Source: Pseudoxanthomonas sp. X-1 (GTDB lineage Bacteria > Pseudomonadota > Gammaproteobacteria > Xanthomonadales > Xanthomonadaceae). From it: a stretch of 64,000 nt of DNA. Position 1 is the stretch's first letter. Each line of letters begins with the position of its first letter. The notes under the pieces were generated by a model. The model was not told where the DNA came from and made no database searches. It worked only from the letters and a program-made list of their open reading frames with translations. Below are positions 9,321 through 19,059 of this stretch, piece by piece. The position numbers and the translations under genes were made by a program. Where the stretch lies: assembly GCF_020042665.1 (NCBI RefSeq), contig NZ_CP083376.1, positions 3,260,001 to 3,324,000 on the forward strand. Direction: 5' to 3'.

Positions 9321-10727
9321 ATGTCCGCCCTGCCCGCCCCGGCCTGTCCGCCCGCCGAACGGCTCAACGATGTCCATGCCCGACTCAACCCCACCCGCGC
9401 ACGCGTGCTCCGGCCCGGCTCGGTGGACCAGGCCTGCGATGCGATCCGCGCCAGCGCGCGCGCCGGCTTGCCGCTGATCGCCGCCGGCGCGCGCCATGCG
9501 ATGGGCGGGCAGCAGTTCCTCGCCGACGGCCACGTGCTCGACACCGCGGCCCTGGATCGTGTCGTCGCCTTCGACCCGGTGCGCGGGCTGGTCACGGTCG
9601 AAGCCGGCATCCGCTGGCCCGCCTTGCTGGCCTGGCTGGCGGCGTGCCCGGACAACACCGCCGGCTGGACGATCCGCCAGAAGCAGACCGGTGCCGATGG
9701 TTTCAGCCTGGGCGGCGCGCTGGCCGCCAACATCCATGGGCGCGGGCTGTGCCTGGCGCCGTTCGTGGAGGACGTGGAGGCCCTGGTGCTGGTCGATGCG
9801 CAGGGCCAGCGCCTGCAGGCCAGCCGCGGCGAGCGGCCCGAGCTGTTCGCGCTGGTGGCGGGCGGCTACGGGCTGTTCGGCCTGGTGGTGCAGCTGACGC
9901 TGCGCCTGACGCGCCGGCAGACGTTGCGACGCCAGGTGTCGCTGGCCCGCGTCGGCGGCGTGCAGCGCGCATTCGAGGACGCGATCGCGCAAGGCTGCAC
10001 GTATGGCGATTTCCAGTTTTCGATCGATCCGCGCAGCGAGGATTTCCTCGATCTGGGCGTGCTGTCCTGCTATCGCCCCGTCGATGGCGCCGAACCCGAC
10101 ACGCCGCGCCACCTGCAGGCCGAGGACTTCGGCCGGCTGCTGGTGCTGGCCCACCACGCGCCCTCGTGCGCGTTCCAGGAATACGCCGAGTTCTATCTGG
10201 CCACCGATGGCCAGCACTACGCTAGCGATGCGCAGCAGACCGGCGTCTATCTGGAGGACTACCACACCGCGGTCGATCGCAGCCTGGGCCACTGCGGCTC
10301 GGAGATGATCACCGAGCTGTACGTGCCGCGCGGCGCGCTGGCGCGGTTCATGGGCCGTGCCGCCGACAGCCTGCGTCGCCACCAGGCCGAGCCGGTCTAC
10401 GGCACCGTGCGCCTGATCGAGCGCGAGGCGACCAGCCTGCTGGCGTGGGCGCGACAGGACTGGGCGTGCGTGGTGTTCAACCTGCACGTGCAGCATGGCC
10501 CGGCGGGCGTGCAGACCGCGGCGGTGGCCTTCCGCGCGCTGATCGACGATGCGCTGTGGTTCGGCGGCAGCTACTACCTGACCTATCACCGCTGGGCCAC
10601 GCGCGAGCAGGTGCGGGCGGCGCATCCGCGCTTCGCCGAATTCCTGCGCGCCAAGCGTGCGCTCGATCCGTATGGCCGCTGGCAGAGCGACTGGTATCGC
10701 CACCACGCCGCGCTGGTGACCGGCTGA
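9321..10727 (+). CDS. FAD-binding oxidase/dehydrogenase, PCMH (FAD_binding_4) type
   Basis: This encodes 468 residues from ATG 9321. The N-terminal FAD-binding domain (about 20-200) shows PLIAAGARHAMGGQQF and the glycine-rich GFSLGGALAANIHGRG, typical of the vanillyl-alcohol oxidase/PCMH superfamily. The C-terminal half ends with HPRFAEFLRAKRALDPYGRW, as seen in sugar-lactone and D-lactate type oxidases. The substrate cannot be told from sequence alone. The next gene starts one base after its stop, so the two are surely co-transcribed. The divergent XRE regulator may control both. Confidence 0.88.
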   Translation: MSALPAPACPPAERLNDVHARLNPTRARVLRPGSVDQACDAIRASARAGLPLIAAGARHAMGGQQFLADGHVLDTAALDRVVAFDPVRGLVTVEAGIRWPALLAWLAACPDNTAGWTIRQKQTGADGFSLGGALAANIHGRGLCLAPFVEDVEALVLVDAQGQRLQASRGERPELFALVAGGYGLFGLVVQLTLRLTRRQTLRRQVSLARVGGVQRAFEDAIAQGCTYGDFQFSIDPRSEDFLDLGVLSCYRPVDGAEPDTPRHLQAEDFGRLLVLAHHAPSCAFQEYAEFYLATDGQHYASDAQQTGVYLEDYHTAVDRSLGHCGSEMITELYVPRGALARFMGRAADSLRRHQAEPVYGTVRLIEREATSLLAWARQDWACVVFNLHVQHGPAGVQTAAVAFRALIDDALWFGGSYYLTYHRWATREQVRAAHPRFAEFLRAKRALDPYGRWQSDWYRHHAALVTG

Positions 10728-10728
10728 C

Positions 10729-11649
10729 ATGGCCGGCATGTCCACCGCGATGCTGCTGGCCGCCGCCGCGGTGCGTCAGGCGCATACGGATCGCACGCCG
10801 GAAGCGCAGCGCAACGCCGCGATCGCCCGCGCCTGCCTGCAGCGCGCGGGCGAAAGCGCGGAGCGCCTGCTCCGGGCGGTCGACGGCCGCCTCGGGCGCG
10901 GCCTGCTGGGCCTGCTGGAAGCCGCCTGCGTGCCCGGCATCGGCGCGCACTACGCCTGGCGCAAGCGTCGGATCCGGCAGTGGGCGCGACAGGCCTGCGC
11001 CGACGGCGTGCGCCAGGTCCTGATCCTGGGCGCCGGCTTCGACGGGCTGGCGCAGACGCTGCTGGATGCGGCACCGGCGGCGCGCGTGTTCGAGGTCGAC
11101 CGGCCCGCGACCCTGGCCGTCAAGCGCGCCGCGCTGGCGGCGCTCGGCCTGGACGATGCGCGTCTGCAGCTGTGTCCGGGCGAACTCGGCGCGCTGCCGC
11201 TGGCGCGCTGGCTGCGCGGGCTGCCCGGCTTCGCGCCCGAGCTACCGACGCTGGTCATTGCCGAAGGCGTGTTCATGTACCTGCCGCTGGACACGGTGCA
11301 GACGCTGCTGCGGCAGCTTGCCCGCGCATTGCCGGACGCGGACCTGATCGCCACCGCGATGGACCTGCGCCGCGACGGCACGCCCGGCTTCGCCCGGCAG
11401 CGTCCCTGGGTGCGTCGATGGCTGCAATGGCGTGGCGAACCCTTCCGCTGGGGCGCGAGCCGCCAGGCCCTGCCGCTGCTGCTGGGCCAGGGCGGCGTGC
11501 GGCTGGGCGATGTCGCCGCCCCCGACGATGGGGAAGATCCCGATCCGGCACCGGGAGAATGGCTGTTCCACGGGTGTTTGTCGCATCCGGATCACCCTGT
11601 TCCGGCGGGCCGCACACATGCCCCGCTCATGGCCGCCGCGCTACCCTAG
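10729..11649 (+). CDS. Class I SAM-dependent methyltransferase, leucine carboxyl methyltransferase type
   Basis: This encodes 306 residues; a second in-frame ATG three codons in is an alternative start. The SAM-binding motif I is VLILGAGFDGLAQTLL, motif II includes FEVDRPATLAVKR, and the post-motif region IAEGVFMYLPLDTVQTLL is characteristic of the LCM/PPM1-like family, often annotated as O-methyltransferases. The physiological substrate is unknown. It is tightly coupled to the upstream FAD oxidase (1-base gap) and ends 7 bases before phoH, so it may share transcripts with both. Confidence 0.85.
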   Translation: MAGMSTAMLLAAAAVRQAHTDRTPEAQRNAAIARACLQRAGESAERLLRAVDGRLGRGLLGLLEAACVPGIGAHYAWRKRRIRQWARQACADGVRQVLILGAGFDGLAQTLLDAAPAARVFEVDRPATLAVKRAALAALGLDDARLQLCPGELGALPLARWLRGLPGFAPELPTLVIAEGVFMYLPLDTVQTLLRQLARALPDADLIATAMDLRRDGTPGFARQRPWVRRWLQWRGEPFRWGASRQALPLLLGQGGVRLGDVAAPDDGEDPDPAPGEWLFHGCLSHPDHPVPAGRTHAPLMAAALP

Positions 11650-11656
11650 GCGGTCT

Positions 11657-12631
11657 ATGACGACACATCATCACGATTTCACCCTCGATCCCTACGACAC
11701 CGAGCAGCTGGCCAACCTGTCCGGCCCGTTCGATGCGCACCTGCGCCAGATCGAACTGAAGCTGGGCGTGGAGATCTCCAACCGCGGCAACGTGTTCCGC
11801 GTGCAGGGCCCGGACCGTGCCGTCGCCGCGACCGAGCAGCTGCTGCAGGCGCTGTACGCGGAAGCGGCGACGGAGACCTTCGATGCCGACGCGATCCATC
11901 TGCGGCTCAACGAAGCCAACCTCGAGCAGGTCGCCGCCGGCGGCTACGCGCCGCAGGACGTGGCGATCAAGGTCAAGCGCGGCACCGTGCGCGGGCGCGG
12001 CCCCAACCAGGCCGCCTATCTGCACGCCATCGCCACCCACGACATCAACTTCGGCATCGGCCCGGCCGGCACCGGCAAGACCTTCCTGGCCGTGGCCATG
12101 GCGGTGGAGGCGCTGAACGAGGCGCGCGTGCAGCGGCTGGTGCTGGTGCGCCCGGCGGTGGAGGCCGGCGAGAAGCTCGGCTTCCTGCCCGGCGACCTGA
12201 GCCAGAAGGTGGATCCCTACCTGCGCCCGCTCTACGACGCCCTGTACGAGATGCTGGGCGTGGAGAAGGTCGCCAAGCTGCTGGAGAAGAACGTCATCGA
12301 GATCGCGCCGCTGGCCTACATGCGCGGGCGCACGCTCAACGATGCCTTCGTGATCCTGGACGAGGCGCAGAACACCACCGTCGAGCAGATGAAGATGTTC
12401 CTGACCCGCATCGGCTTCGGCAGCACCGCGGTGGTGACCGGCGACCTCAGCCAGACCGACCTGCCCAAGCACATCCGCTCCGGGCTCAAGGACGCGCTGG
12501 AGGTGCTGCGCGGCGTGGACGGGATCTCCTTCAGCTTCTTCGGCGCGCGCGATGTGGTGCGGCATCCGCTGGTGGCGCGCATCGTGCGGGCTTACGATGC
12601 GCGCGACGACAAGGCCGCCGATCCGGCGTGA
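11657..12631 (+). CDS. ybeZ: PhoH family ATPase (YbeZ)
   Basis: This encodes 324 residues. The N-terminal region (about 20-110) resembles a KH-like RNA-binding domain; the PhoH ATPase domain follows with Walker A GPAGTGKT at 135-142 and Walker B VILDEAQN. YbeZ works with the endoribonuclease YbeY in RNA metabolism and ribosome quality control, and ybeY begins 12 bases downstream here. I chose ATG 11657 because it gives the family N-terminus; the longer frame would overlap the methyltransferase gene. Confidence 0.95.
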   Translation: MTTHHHDFTLDPYDTEQLANLSGPFDAHLRQIELKLGVEISNRGNVFRVQGPDRAVAATEQLLQALYAEAATETFDADAIHLRLNEANLEQVAAGGYAPQDVAIKVKRGTVRGRGPNQAAYLHAIATHDINFGIGPAGTGKTFLAVAMAVEALNEARVQRLVLVRPAVEAGEKLGFLPGDLSQKVDPYLRPLYDALYEMLGVEKVAKLLEKNVIEIAPLAYMRGRTLNDAFVILDEAQNTTVEQMKMFLTRIGFGSTAVVTGDLSQTDLPKHIRSGLKDALEVLRGVDGISFSFFGARDVVRHPLVARIVRAYDARDDKAADPA

Positions 12632-12643
12632 GTTGAAACCGAC

Positions 12644-13141
12644 ATGACCCAGGGTCCGATCCATCTGCAGGTCGCGGTCAGCTATGCGCTGCCGCGCGCC
12701 GGCCTTCCGTCCGCGGTGAGTTTCCGCAAGTGGGTCGCCGCGGCGCTGAAGGGCCGCATCCGCGATGCCGACCTGGCTATCCGCCTGGTCGATGCGAAGG
12801 AAGGCCGTGCGCTCAACCGCCACTATCGCGGCAAGGACTACGCGACCAACGTGCTGTCCTTCCCGGGCGAGCTGGACGAGACGATCAAGCTGCCCAAGGG
12901 CGTGACCATGCCGCTGCTGGGCGACCTGGTGATCTGCGCGCCGGTGGTGGCGCGCGAGGCGCGGGAGCAGGACAAGGCGCTGCTGGCGCACTACGCGCAC
13001 CTGACCGTGCACGGCACCCTGCACCTGCTGGGCTGGGACCACGAGGACGACAAGGAAGCCGAGGCGATGGAGCGGCTGGAGCGGGAGATCCTGGCCGAAC
13101 TGGGCATCGACGATCCCTACGCGGCGGATGGCGCCGCATGA
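12644..13141 (+). CDS. ybeY: Endoribonuclease YbeY, 16S rRNA maturation
   Basis: This encodes 165 residues. The metal-binding signature HxxxHxxGxDH appears as H123-GTL-H127-LLGWD-H133, the three histidines that bind the catalytic zinc. The preceding stretch [12 protein letters not shown] is also conserved. YbeY is needed for 16S rRNA 3'-end maturation and 70S ribosome quality control. It sits directly after ybeZ and overlaps the next gene by 4 bases (ATGA), giving a translationally coupled phoH-ybeY-secreted protein run before corC. Confidence 0.96.
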   Translation: MTQGPIHLQVAVSYALPRAGLPSAVSFRKWVAAALKGRIRDADLAIRLVDAKEGRALNRHYRGKDYATNVLSFPGELDETIKLPKGVTMPLLGDLVICAPVVAREAREQDKALLAHYAHLTVHGTLHLLGWDHEDDKEAEAMERLEREILAELGIDDPYAADGAA

Positions 13142-13722
13142 GCCGGCGCGCGCTCGCCTTCGCGCTGCTGCTGTGCGCACCGTTCGCCCCGACGCGCGTG
13201 CGCGCGACCGAGGCCGCCCCCATCGCCAAACCCGACCTGGCCGCGCTGATCGAATGCCGCAAGGACGTGCCCGACTTCCTGGCGCTGTCCCCGGCGCTGT
13301 CCGATCCGCTGAAGGCCGTGGCACTGGGCTGGAAGCCGCTGCCGCAGGTCAACCAGTTCATGACCGAGTTCCAGCTGGCCGCGCCGATCACCGTCTTCGG
13401 CCATGCCACCGACCGGATCGCCTTCGCCGGCGACAGCATCATGGCGATCCTGGACCTGCCCGATCCGCGCCCGCTCGCCCACCAGCTGCAGCTGGAGACC
13501 GGGCTCGACACGCCGCAGAAGGCCATCTTCGGCAAGCAGCTGCGGGCCACCGAACGCACCGACCCGGCCAGCGGCCAGACCCTGATCCAGGCGATCATCC
13601 TCAACGTCTCCAATGTCGCCAGCCACCCGGGCAAGACCCTGGCCGGCTGCAGCTACAACCTGGATACCGAAGGGCCCGATCCGGCCCCGCCGGCGCCGGC
13701 CGCGCAGGCCCAGGCCCCCTGA
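13138..13722 (+). CDS. Conserved secreted protein of unknown function
   Basis: This encodes 194 residues. A signal peptide is likely (about 1-24, [16 protein letters not shown] then an Ala-rich cleavage region). The mature part has two cysteines (one in [13 protein letters not shown], one in LAGCSYNLD) that could form a disulfide, and a Pro/Ala-rich tail. I know of no named domain. Its position between ybeY and corC suggests only co-transcription. It overlaps ybeY by 4 bases. Confidence 0.8.
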   Translation: MSRRALAFALLLCAPFAPTRVRATEAAPIAKPDLAALIECRKDVPDFLALSPALSDPLKAVALGWKPLPQVNQFMTEFQLAAPITVFGHATDRIAFAGDSIMAILDLPDPRPLAHQLQLETGLDTPQKAIFGKQLRATERTDPASGQTLIQAIILNVSNVASHPGKTLAGCSYNLDTEGPDPAPPAPAAQAQAP

Positions 13723-13803
13723 AGGCAGCGTCAAACGGCCGTCCAAAACGTTCTGCTAGACTGCCGGCCACGCCCGCGATCGCCGGGTGCCGTCCACCCC
13801 CCA

Positions 13804-14667
13804 ATGTCAGAAGACGACAGTACTACCGCGTCGGAAATCCCTGAAAAACGACGCAGCTGGCTGGAACGCCTGAGCCAGGCGTTCTCCGGCGAGCCGGAAT
13901 CCCGCGAAGACCTGCTCGCGCTGCTGCGCGACGCGCAGCACAACGGCCTGCTCGAGGCCGATACCGTGACGATGATGGAAGGCGCCATGTCGGTGGCCGA
14001 ACTCACCGTGGGCGATGTGATGGTCTCGCGTTCGCAGATGGTCTCCCTGGCGGTGGATACGCCGTTCCTGCAGCTGATGCAGCAGGTGGTCGAGTCCGGC
14101 CACTCGCGCTTCCCGGTGCACGGCGACAACAAGGACGAGATCCTGGGCATCCTGCTGGCCAAGGACCTGCTGCGCGGCGTGGTCGCCGACAACGGGCCGG
14201 GCACGGTGCGCGAGCTGCTGCGCCCGGCGGTGCTGATCCCCGAATCGAAGAAGCTCAACCTGCTGCTCAAGGAGTTCCGCCTCTCGCGCAACCACATGGC
14301 GCTGGTGGTGGACGAGTACGGCGGCGTGGCCGGCCTGGTCACCATCGAGGACGTGCTGGAGCAGATCGTCGGCGAGATCGACGACGAGCACGACGAGGCC
14401 GAGGACGAGGCCTCGCGCATCGCCGCGCAGGCCGATGGCCAGTACGTGGTCGATGCGCTCACCCCGATCGAGGACTTCAACGAGCGCTTCGGCGCCGATT
14501 TCCCCGATGACGAGTACGACACCGTCGGCGGCCTGGTCACCGACGCCATCGGCCATCTGCCCGAGACCGGCGAGGAGCTGACGCTGGGGCGCTTCGCCTT
14601 CCGCGTGGCCAAGGCCGATGCGCGCCGCGTGCACGCCTTCCACGTCGGCGTGCTGTCCGAGGGCTGA
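13804..14667 (+). CDS. corC: CorC/HlyC-type CBS domain protein
   Basis: This encodes 287 residues. After a short charged N-terminus, two CBS repeats lie at about residues 60-185 (start VGDVMVSRSQM; second repeat HMALVVDEYGGVAGLVTIEDVLEQIVGEI), followed by a CorC_HlyC/transporter-associated domain (about 205-285). There are no membrane helices. E. coli YbeX/CorC is linked to magnesium and cobalt efflux and to ribosome function; phoH-ybeY-corC order is conserved. An acidic linker DDEHDEAEDEAS joins the domains. The DUF4105 gene follows after 2 bases. Confidence 0.94.
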   Translation: MSEDDSTTASEIPEKRRSWLERLSQAFSGEPESREDLLALLRDAQHNGLLEADTVTMMEGAMSVAELTVGDVMVSRSQMVSLAVDTPFLQLMQQVVESGHSRFPVHGDNKDEILGILLAKDLLRGVVADNGPGTVRELLRPAVLIPESKKLNLLLKEFRLSRNHMALVVDEYGGVAGLVTIEDVLEQIVGEIDDEHDEAEDEASRIAAQADGQYVVDALTPIEDFNERFGADFPDDEYDTVGGLVTDAIGHLPETGEELTLGRFAFRVAKADARRVHAFHVGVLSEG

Positions 14668-14669
14668 GC

Positions 14670-15854
14670 TTGAAGAGGACCGGCCTGCTCGCGCGCGTGC
14701 TGTGCGCGCTCGTCTTCGCGCTGCTGGCCTGCGCGGCGCCGGCCGCGCCGCGCATCGGCGTGATGACCATGCAGCCGGGGGAGGTGTTCTTCGAGCGCTT
14801 CGGCCATGACGCACTGGTGGTGGCCGACCCGCAGACCGGCCAGGCCACCTCGTACAACTTCGGCTTCTTCGACCCGGACGAACCGGGCTTCGTGCGTCGT
14901 TTCATCGACGGCAAGATGCTGTACTACCTGGTGGCGCTGCCGCTGCAGGAGGACCTGCAGAGCTACCGCGCCGAAGGCCGCGGCGTGTCGATCCAGTGGC
15001 TGGACCTGACGCCGCAGCAGGCGCAGGCGCTGGCCGATTCGCTGGCCTGGCGCGCGCGCCCGGAGAACGCGCGCTATCCCTACGACTACTTCAACAGCAA
15101 CTGTGCCACCCAGGTGCGCGATGCGCTGGATGCGGCCATGGGCGGCACGCTGAAGAAGCAGCTGGCCGGCCGCTCGCGCGGCAACACCTACCGCAGCGAG
15201 TCGGTGCGCCTGGCCTCGCCGGCGTGGTGGATGTGGATCGGCTTCGACCTCGGCTTCGGCCCATATGCCGACCGCCAGCTCTCGCGCTGGGACGAGGCCT
15301 TCGTGCCGATGCGCCTGGCCGATGCGCTGGCCCAGGTGAAGAACACCCAGGGCCGCCCGCTGGTGCAGTCGACCCAGCAGCTGCTGCCGCACCGCATCGC
15401 GCCCGAACCGCCGGAGGCCGCGCGCGTCTGGTGGCCCTGGCTGCTGGCCGGCGTGCTGGTGGCCTTCGCGCTGGTGTGGCTGGGCGCGCGCGCGCGGCGC
15501 GTGGTCGGCGGCGTGGCGCTGGTGTTCTGGCTGGTGTGCACGCTGGCCGGCGCGCTGATGCTGTTCATCTGGTTCGGCAGTGGCCATGTGGCGGGCTGGG
15601 CCAACCGCAATCTGCTGCTGCTCGATCCGCTGTGCGTGCTGCTGCTGCCGGCGGCGGTGCAGGTCCTGCGTGGCCGCGCGCTGGCCGCCTGGTCGCGCTG
15701 GCTGCTGCGCCTGGTGGCGGCGCTGTCGATGCTGGCGTGGATGCTGCACTGGTTCCCGTTCAACGTGCAGGCCAACATCGCCTGGGTCGCGCTCCTGGTG
15801 CCGGTGCACCTGGCGCTTGCCTACGTACTGACCGTGCAGCGCGCGACGCGCTGA
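14670..15854 (+). CDS. DUF4105 (Lnb N-terminal periplasmic domain) membrane protein, TTG start
   Basis: This encodes 394 residues if started at the TTG at 14670, two bases after the corC stop; that start places a good signal peptide ([20 protein letters not shown]) at the N-terminus. The DUF4105 domain (about 30-240) contains [16 protein letters not shown] and the Cys-containing [19 protein letters not shown], reminiscent of papain-like NlpC folds. Four to five membrane helices follow (about 255-390). Lnb-type proteins act on acyl groups in the envelope in some bacteria, but a function here is inference. It is probably co-transcribed with corC. Confidence 0.85.
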   Translation: MKRTGLLARVLCALVFALLACAAPAAPRIGVMTMQPGEVFFERFGHDALVVADPQTGQATSYNFGFFDPDEPGFVRRFIDGKMLYYLVALPLQEDLQSYRAEGRGVSIQWLDLTPQQAQALADSLAWRARPENARYPYDYFNSNCATQVRDALDAAMGGTLKKQLAGRSRGNTYRSESVRLASPAWWMWIGFDLGFGPYADRQLSRWDEAFVPMRLADALAQVKNTQGRPLVQSTQQLLPHRIAPEPPEAARVWWPWLLAGVLVAFALVWLGARARRVVGGVALVFWLVCTLAGALMLFIWFGSGHVAGWANRNLLLLDPLCVLLLPAAVQVLRGRALAAWSRWLLRLVAALSMLAWMLHWFPFNVQANIAWVALLVPVHLALAYVLTVQRATR

Positions 15855-16017
15855 GCCGGACCTTGCCCGCATGCCCCTGCGGCACGGCGGGCGGGCGCAT
15901 GATGGACCCGATCTGCCTGCCCCGCTCCCGCGTGGCTGCGCGAGTCGCTTGCCTGCCGCTGGCGTGGCGCAGGGTGCCCGGTCAGAATCGGGCATCCTTC
16001 CACGCCACGAGTCGCCC

Positions 16018-16947
16018 ATGCCCGCTTCCACCCGTCTCACCGCCGCGCTGCTGATCGCGTTGTTGCCTGCCGTGGCCGCGGGCGCGGACGCGCCGGCGAA
16101 GAAGCCCTATCGCAGCGGGCAGCAGATCCTCGACGCGTCGCCGGCCAGCGACTGGCGCACGCTGGATCCGGCGCGCACGCTCTACCTGGAACTGGCCACC
16201 GGCCGGGTGGTGATCGAACTGGCGCCGGCGTTCGCGCCCGAGCACGTCGCCAACATCAGCACGCTGGCCCACGAGCACTTCTGGGACGGCACCAGCATCT
16301 ACCGCTCGCAGGACAACTTCGTGGTGCAGTTCGGCGACGTCGATGGCGAGGATCCGGCCAAGGCCAAGTCGCTGGGCAGTGCGAAGACGCATCTGCCGGC
16401 CGAGTTCCACCGCAGCGCCAAGGGCCTGGCGTTCCAGGCCCTGCCCGACAGCGACGGCTGGGCCCGGCAGGTCGGCTTCGTCGACGGGTTTCCGGCCGCG
16501 CGCGACGGTGCCGACGGCAAGGCCTGGCTGGCACACTGCTACGGCACGCTGGGCGCGGGCCGCAACAACGCCGACGACAGCAGCATCGGCGCCGAGCTGT
16601 ACGTGGTCATCGGCCAGTCGCCGCGCCAGCTGGACGACAACATCACCGTGGTCGGCCGCGTGGTGAAGGGCATGGAGCTGCTGAGCACGATCCGGCGCGG
16701 CCCGGACCCGATGGGCTTCTACACCGACCCGGCGCAACGCACGCCGATCAGGTCGATCCGCCTGGCCAGCGAGGTGCCCGCCGCCGAGCGCACGCCGCTG
16801 GAGCTGCTGCGCACCGACAGCCAGACCTTCCACGATGTGGTCGAGGCCAAGCGCAACCGCGTGGACGATTTCTACAAGCGTCCGGCCGGGCATATCGACC
16901 TGTGCAACGTGCCGCTGCCGGTGCGTACGCCGGGAAGTCAGAAGTAG
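16018..16947 (+). CDS. Secreted cyclophilin-type peptidyl-prolyl isomerase
   Basis: This encodes 309 residues with a signal peptide (about 1-22, [17 protein letters not shown]). The cyclophilin domain is recognisable from [19 protein letters not shown] through [13 protein letters not shown], to [33 protein letters not shown]. It carries insertions relative to short cyclophilins such as PpiB, and a C-terminal extension of about 60 residues. Its likely role is folding of periplasmic or outer membrane proteins. I chose ATG 16018 because it puts the signal peptide at the N-terminus. Confidence 0.9.
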   Translation: MPASTRLTAALLIALLPAVAAGADAPAKKPYRSGQQILDASPASDWRTLDPARTLYLELATGRVVIELAPAFAPEHVANISTLAHEHFWDGTSIYRSQDNFVVQFGDVDGEDPAKAKSLGSAKTHLPAEFHRSAKGLAFQALPDSDGWARQVGFVDGFPAARDGADGKAWLAHCYGTLGAGRNNADDSSIGAELYVVIGQSPRQLDDNITVVGRVVKGMELLSTIRRGPDPMGFYTDPAQRTPIRSIRLASEVPAAERTPLELLRTDSQTFHDVVEAKRNRVDDFYKRPAGHIDLCNVPLPVRTPGSQK

Positions 16948-16978
16948 GCGGAGGGGCGCAAGGGGTCAGAGCCCGCGC

Positions 16979-17881
16979 TCAGCGTCTGGCGGCACGCTGG
17001 CTGGCCGCCACGCTGCCCAGGATCAGCACCGCCGCCAGCAGCATCGTCCAGGTCAGCGGCTCGCCCAGGATGGCCCAGGCCAGCAGCGCGCCGAACACCG
17101 GGATGAGATAGGTCACCGTGGACGCGCGCCCCGGACCGATGCGCTGGATCAGGCGGTAGTACACGCGGTAGGCCAGGCCGGTGCACACGATGCCCAGCGC
17201 ACCGGCGCAGGCCCAGGCCACGCTGGGCACCGGCGCCGCGGGCCAGTGCGTCGCCGCCAGCGGCGAGAGCAGCAGGGCGGCGCAGCCCAGCGTCGCCGCC
17301 GCCGAGCTGGCCGGCGGCAGGTCGGCCATCTGCCGCTTCACCAGGTTGTAGCCGATGCCGTACAGCAGCGAAGCGGTGGCGCCGGCCAGCGCCGCCGGGC
17401 CCACGCTCAGGCCGCCGGCCTTGCCGGTGGCCAGCACCAGCACGCCGATGAAGCCGACCAGCAGGGCAACCGAGCGGCGCGTGCCGATCCGCTCGCCGAA
17501 GAACAGGAACGCGATCAGCGCGGTGAACAGCACGGTCATCGCGTTGGTGATGGCGCCGATCGCCGCCGGCGCGTGCTGCGCGCCCCAGGCGAACAGCAGG
17601 AAGGGCAGCGCCGAGTTCAGCACCCCGATGCCGGCCAGCACCGGCCAGCGCCTAGCGGGGAACCGCGCCCGGTCGCGCCACAGGAACGGCAGCAACACCA
17701 GCGCGCCCAGGCACAAACGCAGCTCGACCAGGGCGTAGGGCCCGAAATGCGGCGCGGCCACGCGCATGAACAGGAACGAGCTACCCCAGATCACGCCCAG
17801 CACGATCAGTTCGATAGGCGTGCGCCAGTCGCGGGCGGTGTCGGTGGGCGGGCAGGCGGCCGAAGGCGAGGCATGGGACAT
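16979..17881 (-). CDS. EamA/DMT-family transporter (RhaT-like)
   Basis: This encodes 300 residues from ATG 17881 (an in-frame start at 17929 would add 16 residues). About ten transmembrane helices form two EamA repeats; the first opens with LIVLGVIWGSSFLFMRVAA and the second with ALAGATASLLYGIGYNLVK. DMT proteins export amino acids and other small metabolites; the substrate is unknown. It is divergent from the LysR-type gene at 18083 across 201 bases and is the natural target of that regulator. Confidence 0.92.
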   Translation of the reverse strand: MSHASPSAACPPTDTARDWRTPIELIVLGVIWGSSFLFMRVAAPHFGPYALVELRLCLGALVLLPFLWRDRARFPARRWPVLAGIGVLNSALPFLLFAWGAQHAPAAIGAITNAMTVLFTALIAFLFFGERIGTRRSVALLVGFIGVLVLATGKAGGLSVGPAALAGATASLLYGIGYNLVKRQMADLPPASSAAATLGCAALLLSPLAATHWPAAPVPSVAWACAGALGIVCTGLAYRVYYRLIQRIGPGRASTVTYLIPVFGALLAWAILGEPLTWTMLLAAVLILGSVAASQRAARR

Positions 17882-18058
17882 GGCGCGGTTCCACGTGAGG
17901 ATCAGGAGGGAGCGAGAGCGGACCGGCAACGCCCGCCGGCAGGCGTCGCCAGCCTGCGGGATGCGGCGGCGGCGCGCTGGCCGGTTCCGGACATCGCAGC
18001 GTCATTGCATGGTCGGGCGCCCGGCCTGCCCCTACAAGCGCGTAGTATCGGCGCCTGC

Positions 18059-18075
18059 CACAAATCTGGTTTGTG
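18059..18075. promoter_or_regulatory. Perfect 17-base dyad, candidate LysR-type operator
   Basis: The dyad is CACAAA-TCTGG-TTTGTG. It ends 7 bases before the ATG of the LysR gene and lies in the divergent region with the EamA gene. LysR regulators usually bind interrupted dyads between divergent genes and repress themselves. The position over the likely start region of the regulator suits autorepression. That it binds the neighbouring regulator is inference. Confidence 0.5.
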
Positions 18076-18082
18076 TCTTGCC

Positions 18083-19018
18083 ATGCACCTGCGCCCGACC
18101 CTGCTGCCCTCGCTGGGCGTGTTCGCCGCCGCCGCCCGCCACCAGAACCTGGCGCATGCCGCCGAGGAGCTGCACCTGACCGCGAGCGCGGTCAGTCATC
18201 ACGTGCGCAAGCTCGAGGCGCTGCTGGGCGTGAGCCTGTTCCAGCGCCATGCGCGCGGGGTCAAGCTGACCCCGGAGGGCCGCCAGCTGGCCGACGCCGC
18301 CACCGCCGCGCTGGCCGACGTGGCCGCGGTCGCCGGCGCGCTGCATCCGCAGTCCGAGGTGGTGCCGCTGAAGGTGACCACGCTGCATTCGCTGGCCTAC
18401 TGCTGGCTGCTGCCGCGCCTGCCCCGCTTCTGCGCCGCCTACCCGCGGGTGCGGGTGGAACTGGATTCCAGTCCGGCGATGGCGCGCTTCGACGACAACG
18501 GCCCGGAGATCGGCATCCGCTACGGCAGCGGCGACTGGCCCGGCATCACCGCGCACCACCTGATGGACGACGAGCTGTTCCCGGTCGCCTCGCCTGCGCT
18601 CCACGGCCTGCGCGAGGTGTCCACGCCAGCGCAGATCGCGCAGCTACCGCTGCTGGCCGACCTCGGGCTGCAGGGCTGGCGCGAGTGGTTCCGCGAGGTC
18701 GGCGTGCACGGCGCGCAGCTGCCGATCGCGCACGTCTTCAGCGACAGCACCGATGTGATGCGCGCGGCGGTCTACGGCCTGGGCGCGGCGCTGGCTCGCA
18801 AGCACATCGCCCTGCCCTACCTGCAGCGCTACGAACTGGTGCGCCTGCCCGGCCCGGCCATCCGCGCGCGCTTCGCCTACTACGCCGTGCATGCCACCCA
18901 TCGCACGCTGTCGCCGGCCGCGCGGCTGTTCATGGACTGGCTCAAGGAGCAGGCCAAGGACACGCGCACGCCGATGCCGGCGGTGCCGGACGAACTGCTC
19001 GGTCGCGCACCGGGCTGA
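18083..19018 (+). CDS. LysR-family transcriptional regulator, GcvA-like
   Basis: This encodes 311 residues. The winged HTH (about 1-60) reads LPSLGVFAAAARHQNLAHAA then LHLTASAVSHHVRKLEALLG and FQRHARGVKLTPEG, closest in style to GcvA-type regulators. The effector domain (about 90-300) has the typical RFDDNGPEIGIRYGSGDWPG and GLGAALARKHI segments. ATG 18083 begins the conserved HTH; the longer frame upstream runs through the transporter gene. It is divergent from the EamA transporter and likely regulates it. A dyad at 18059-18075 may be its operator. Confidence 0.93.
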   Translation: MHLRPTLLPSLGVFAAAARHQNLAHAAEELHLTASAVSHHVRKLEALLGVSLFQRHARGVKLTPEGRQLADAATAALADVAAVAGALHPQSEVVPLKVTTLHSLAYCWLLPRLPRFCAAYPRVRVELDSSPAMARFDDNGPEIGIRYGSGDWPGITAHHLMDDELFPVASPALHGLREVSTPAQIAQLPLLADLGLQGWREWFREVGVHGAQLPIAHVFSDSTDVMRAAVYGLGAALARKHIALPYLQRYELVRLPGPAIRARFAYYAVHATHRTLSPAARLFMDWLKEQAKDTRTPMPAVPDELLGRAPG

Positions 19019-19059
19019 GGGCGCCGCATCGGCGGCCGGCGCCGGCGCGCGGGAGGCCC

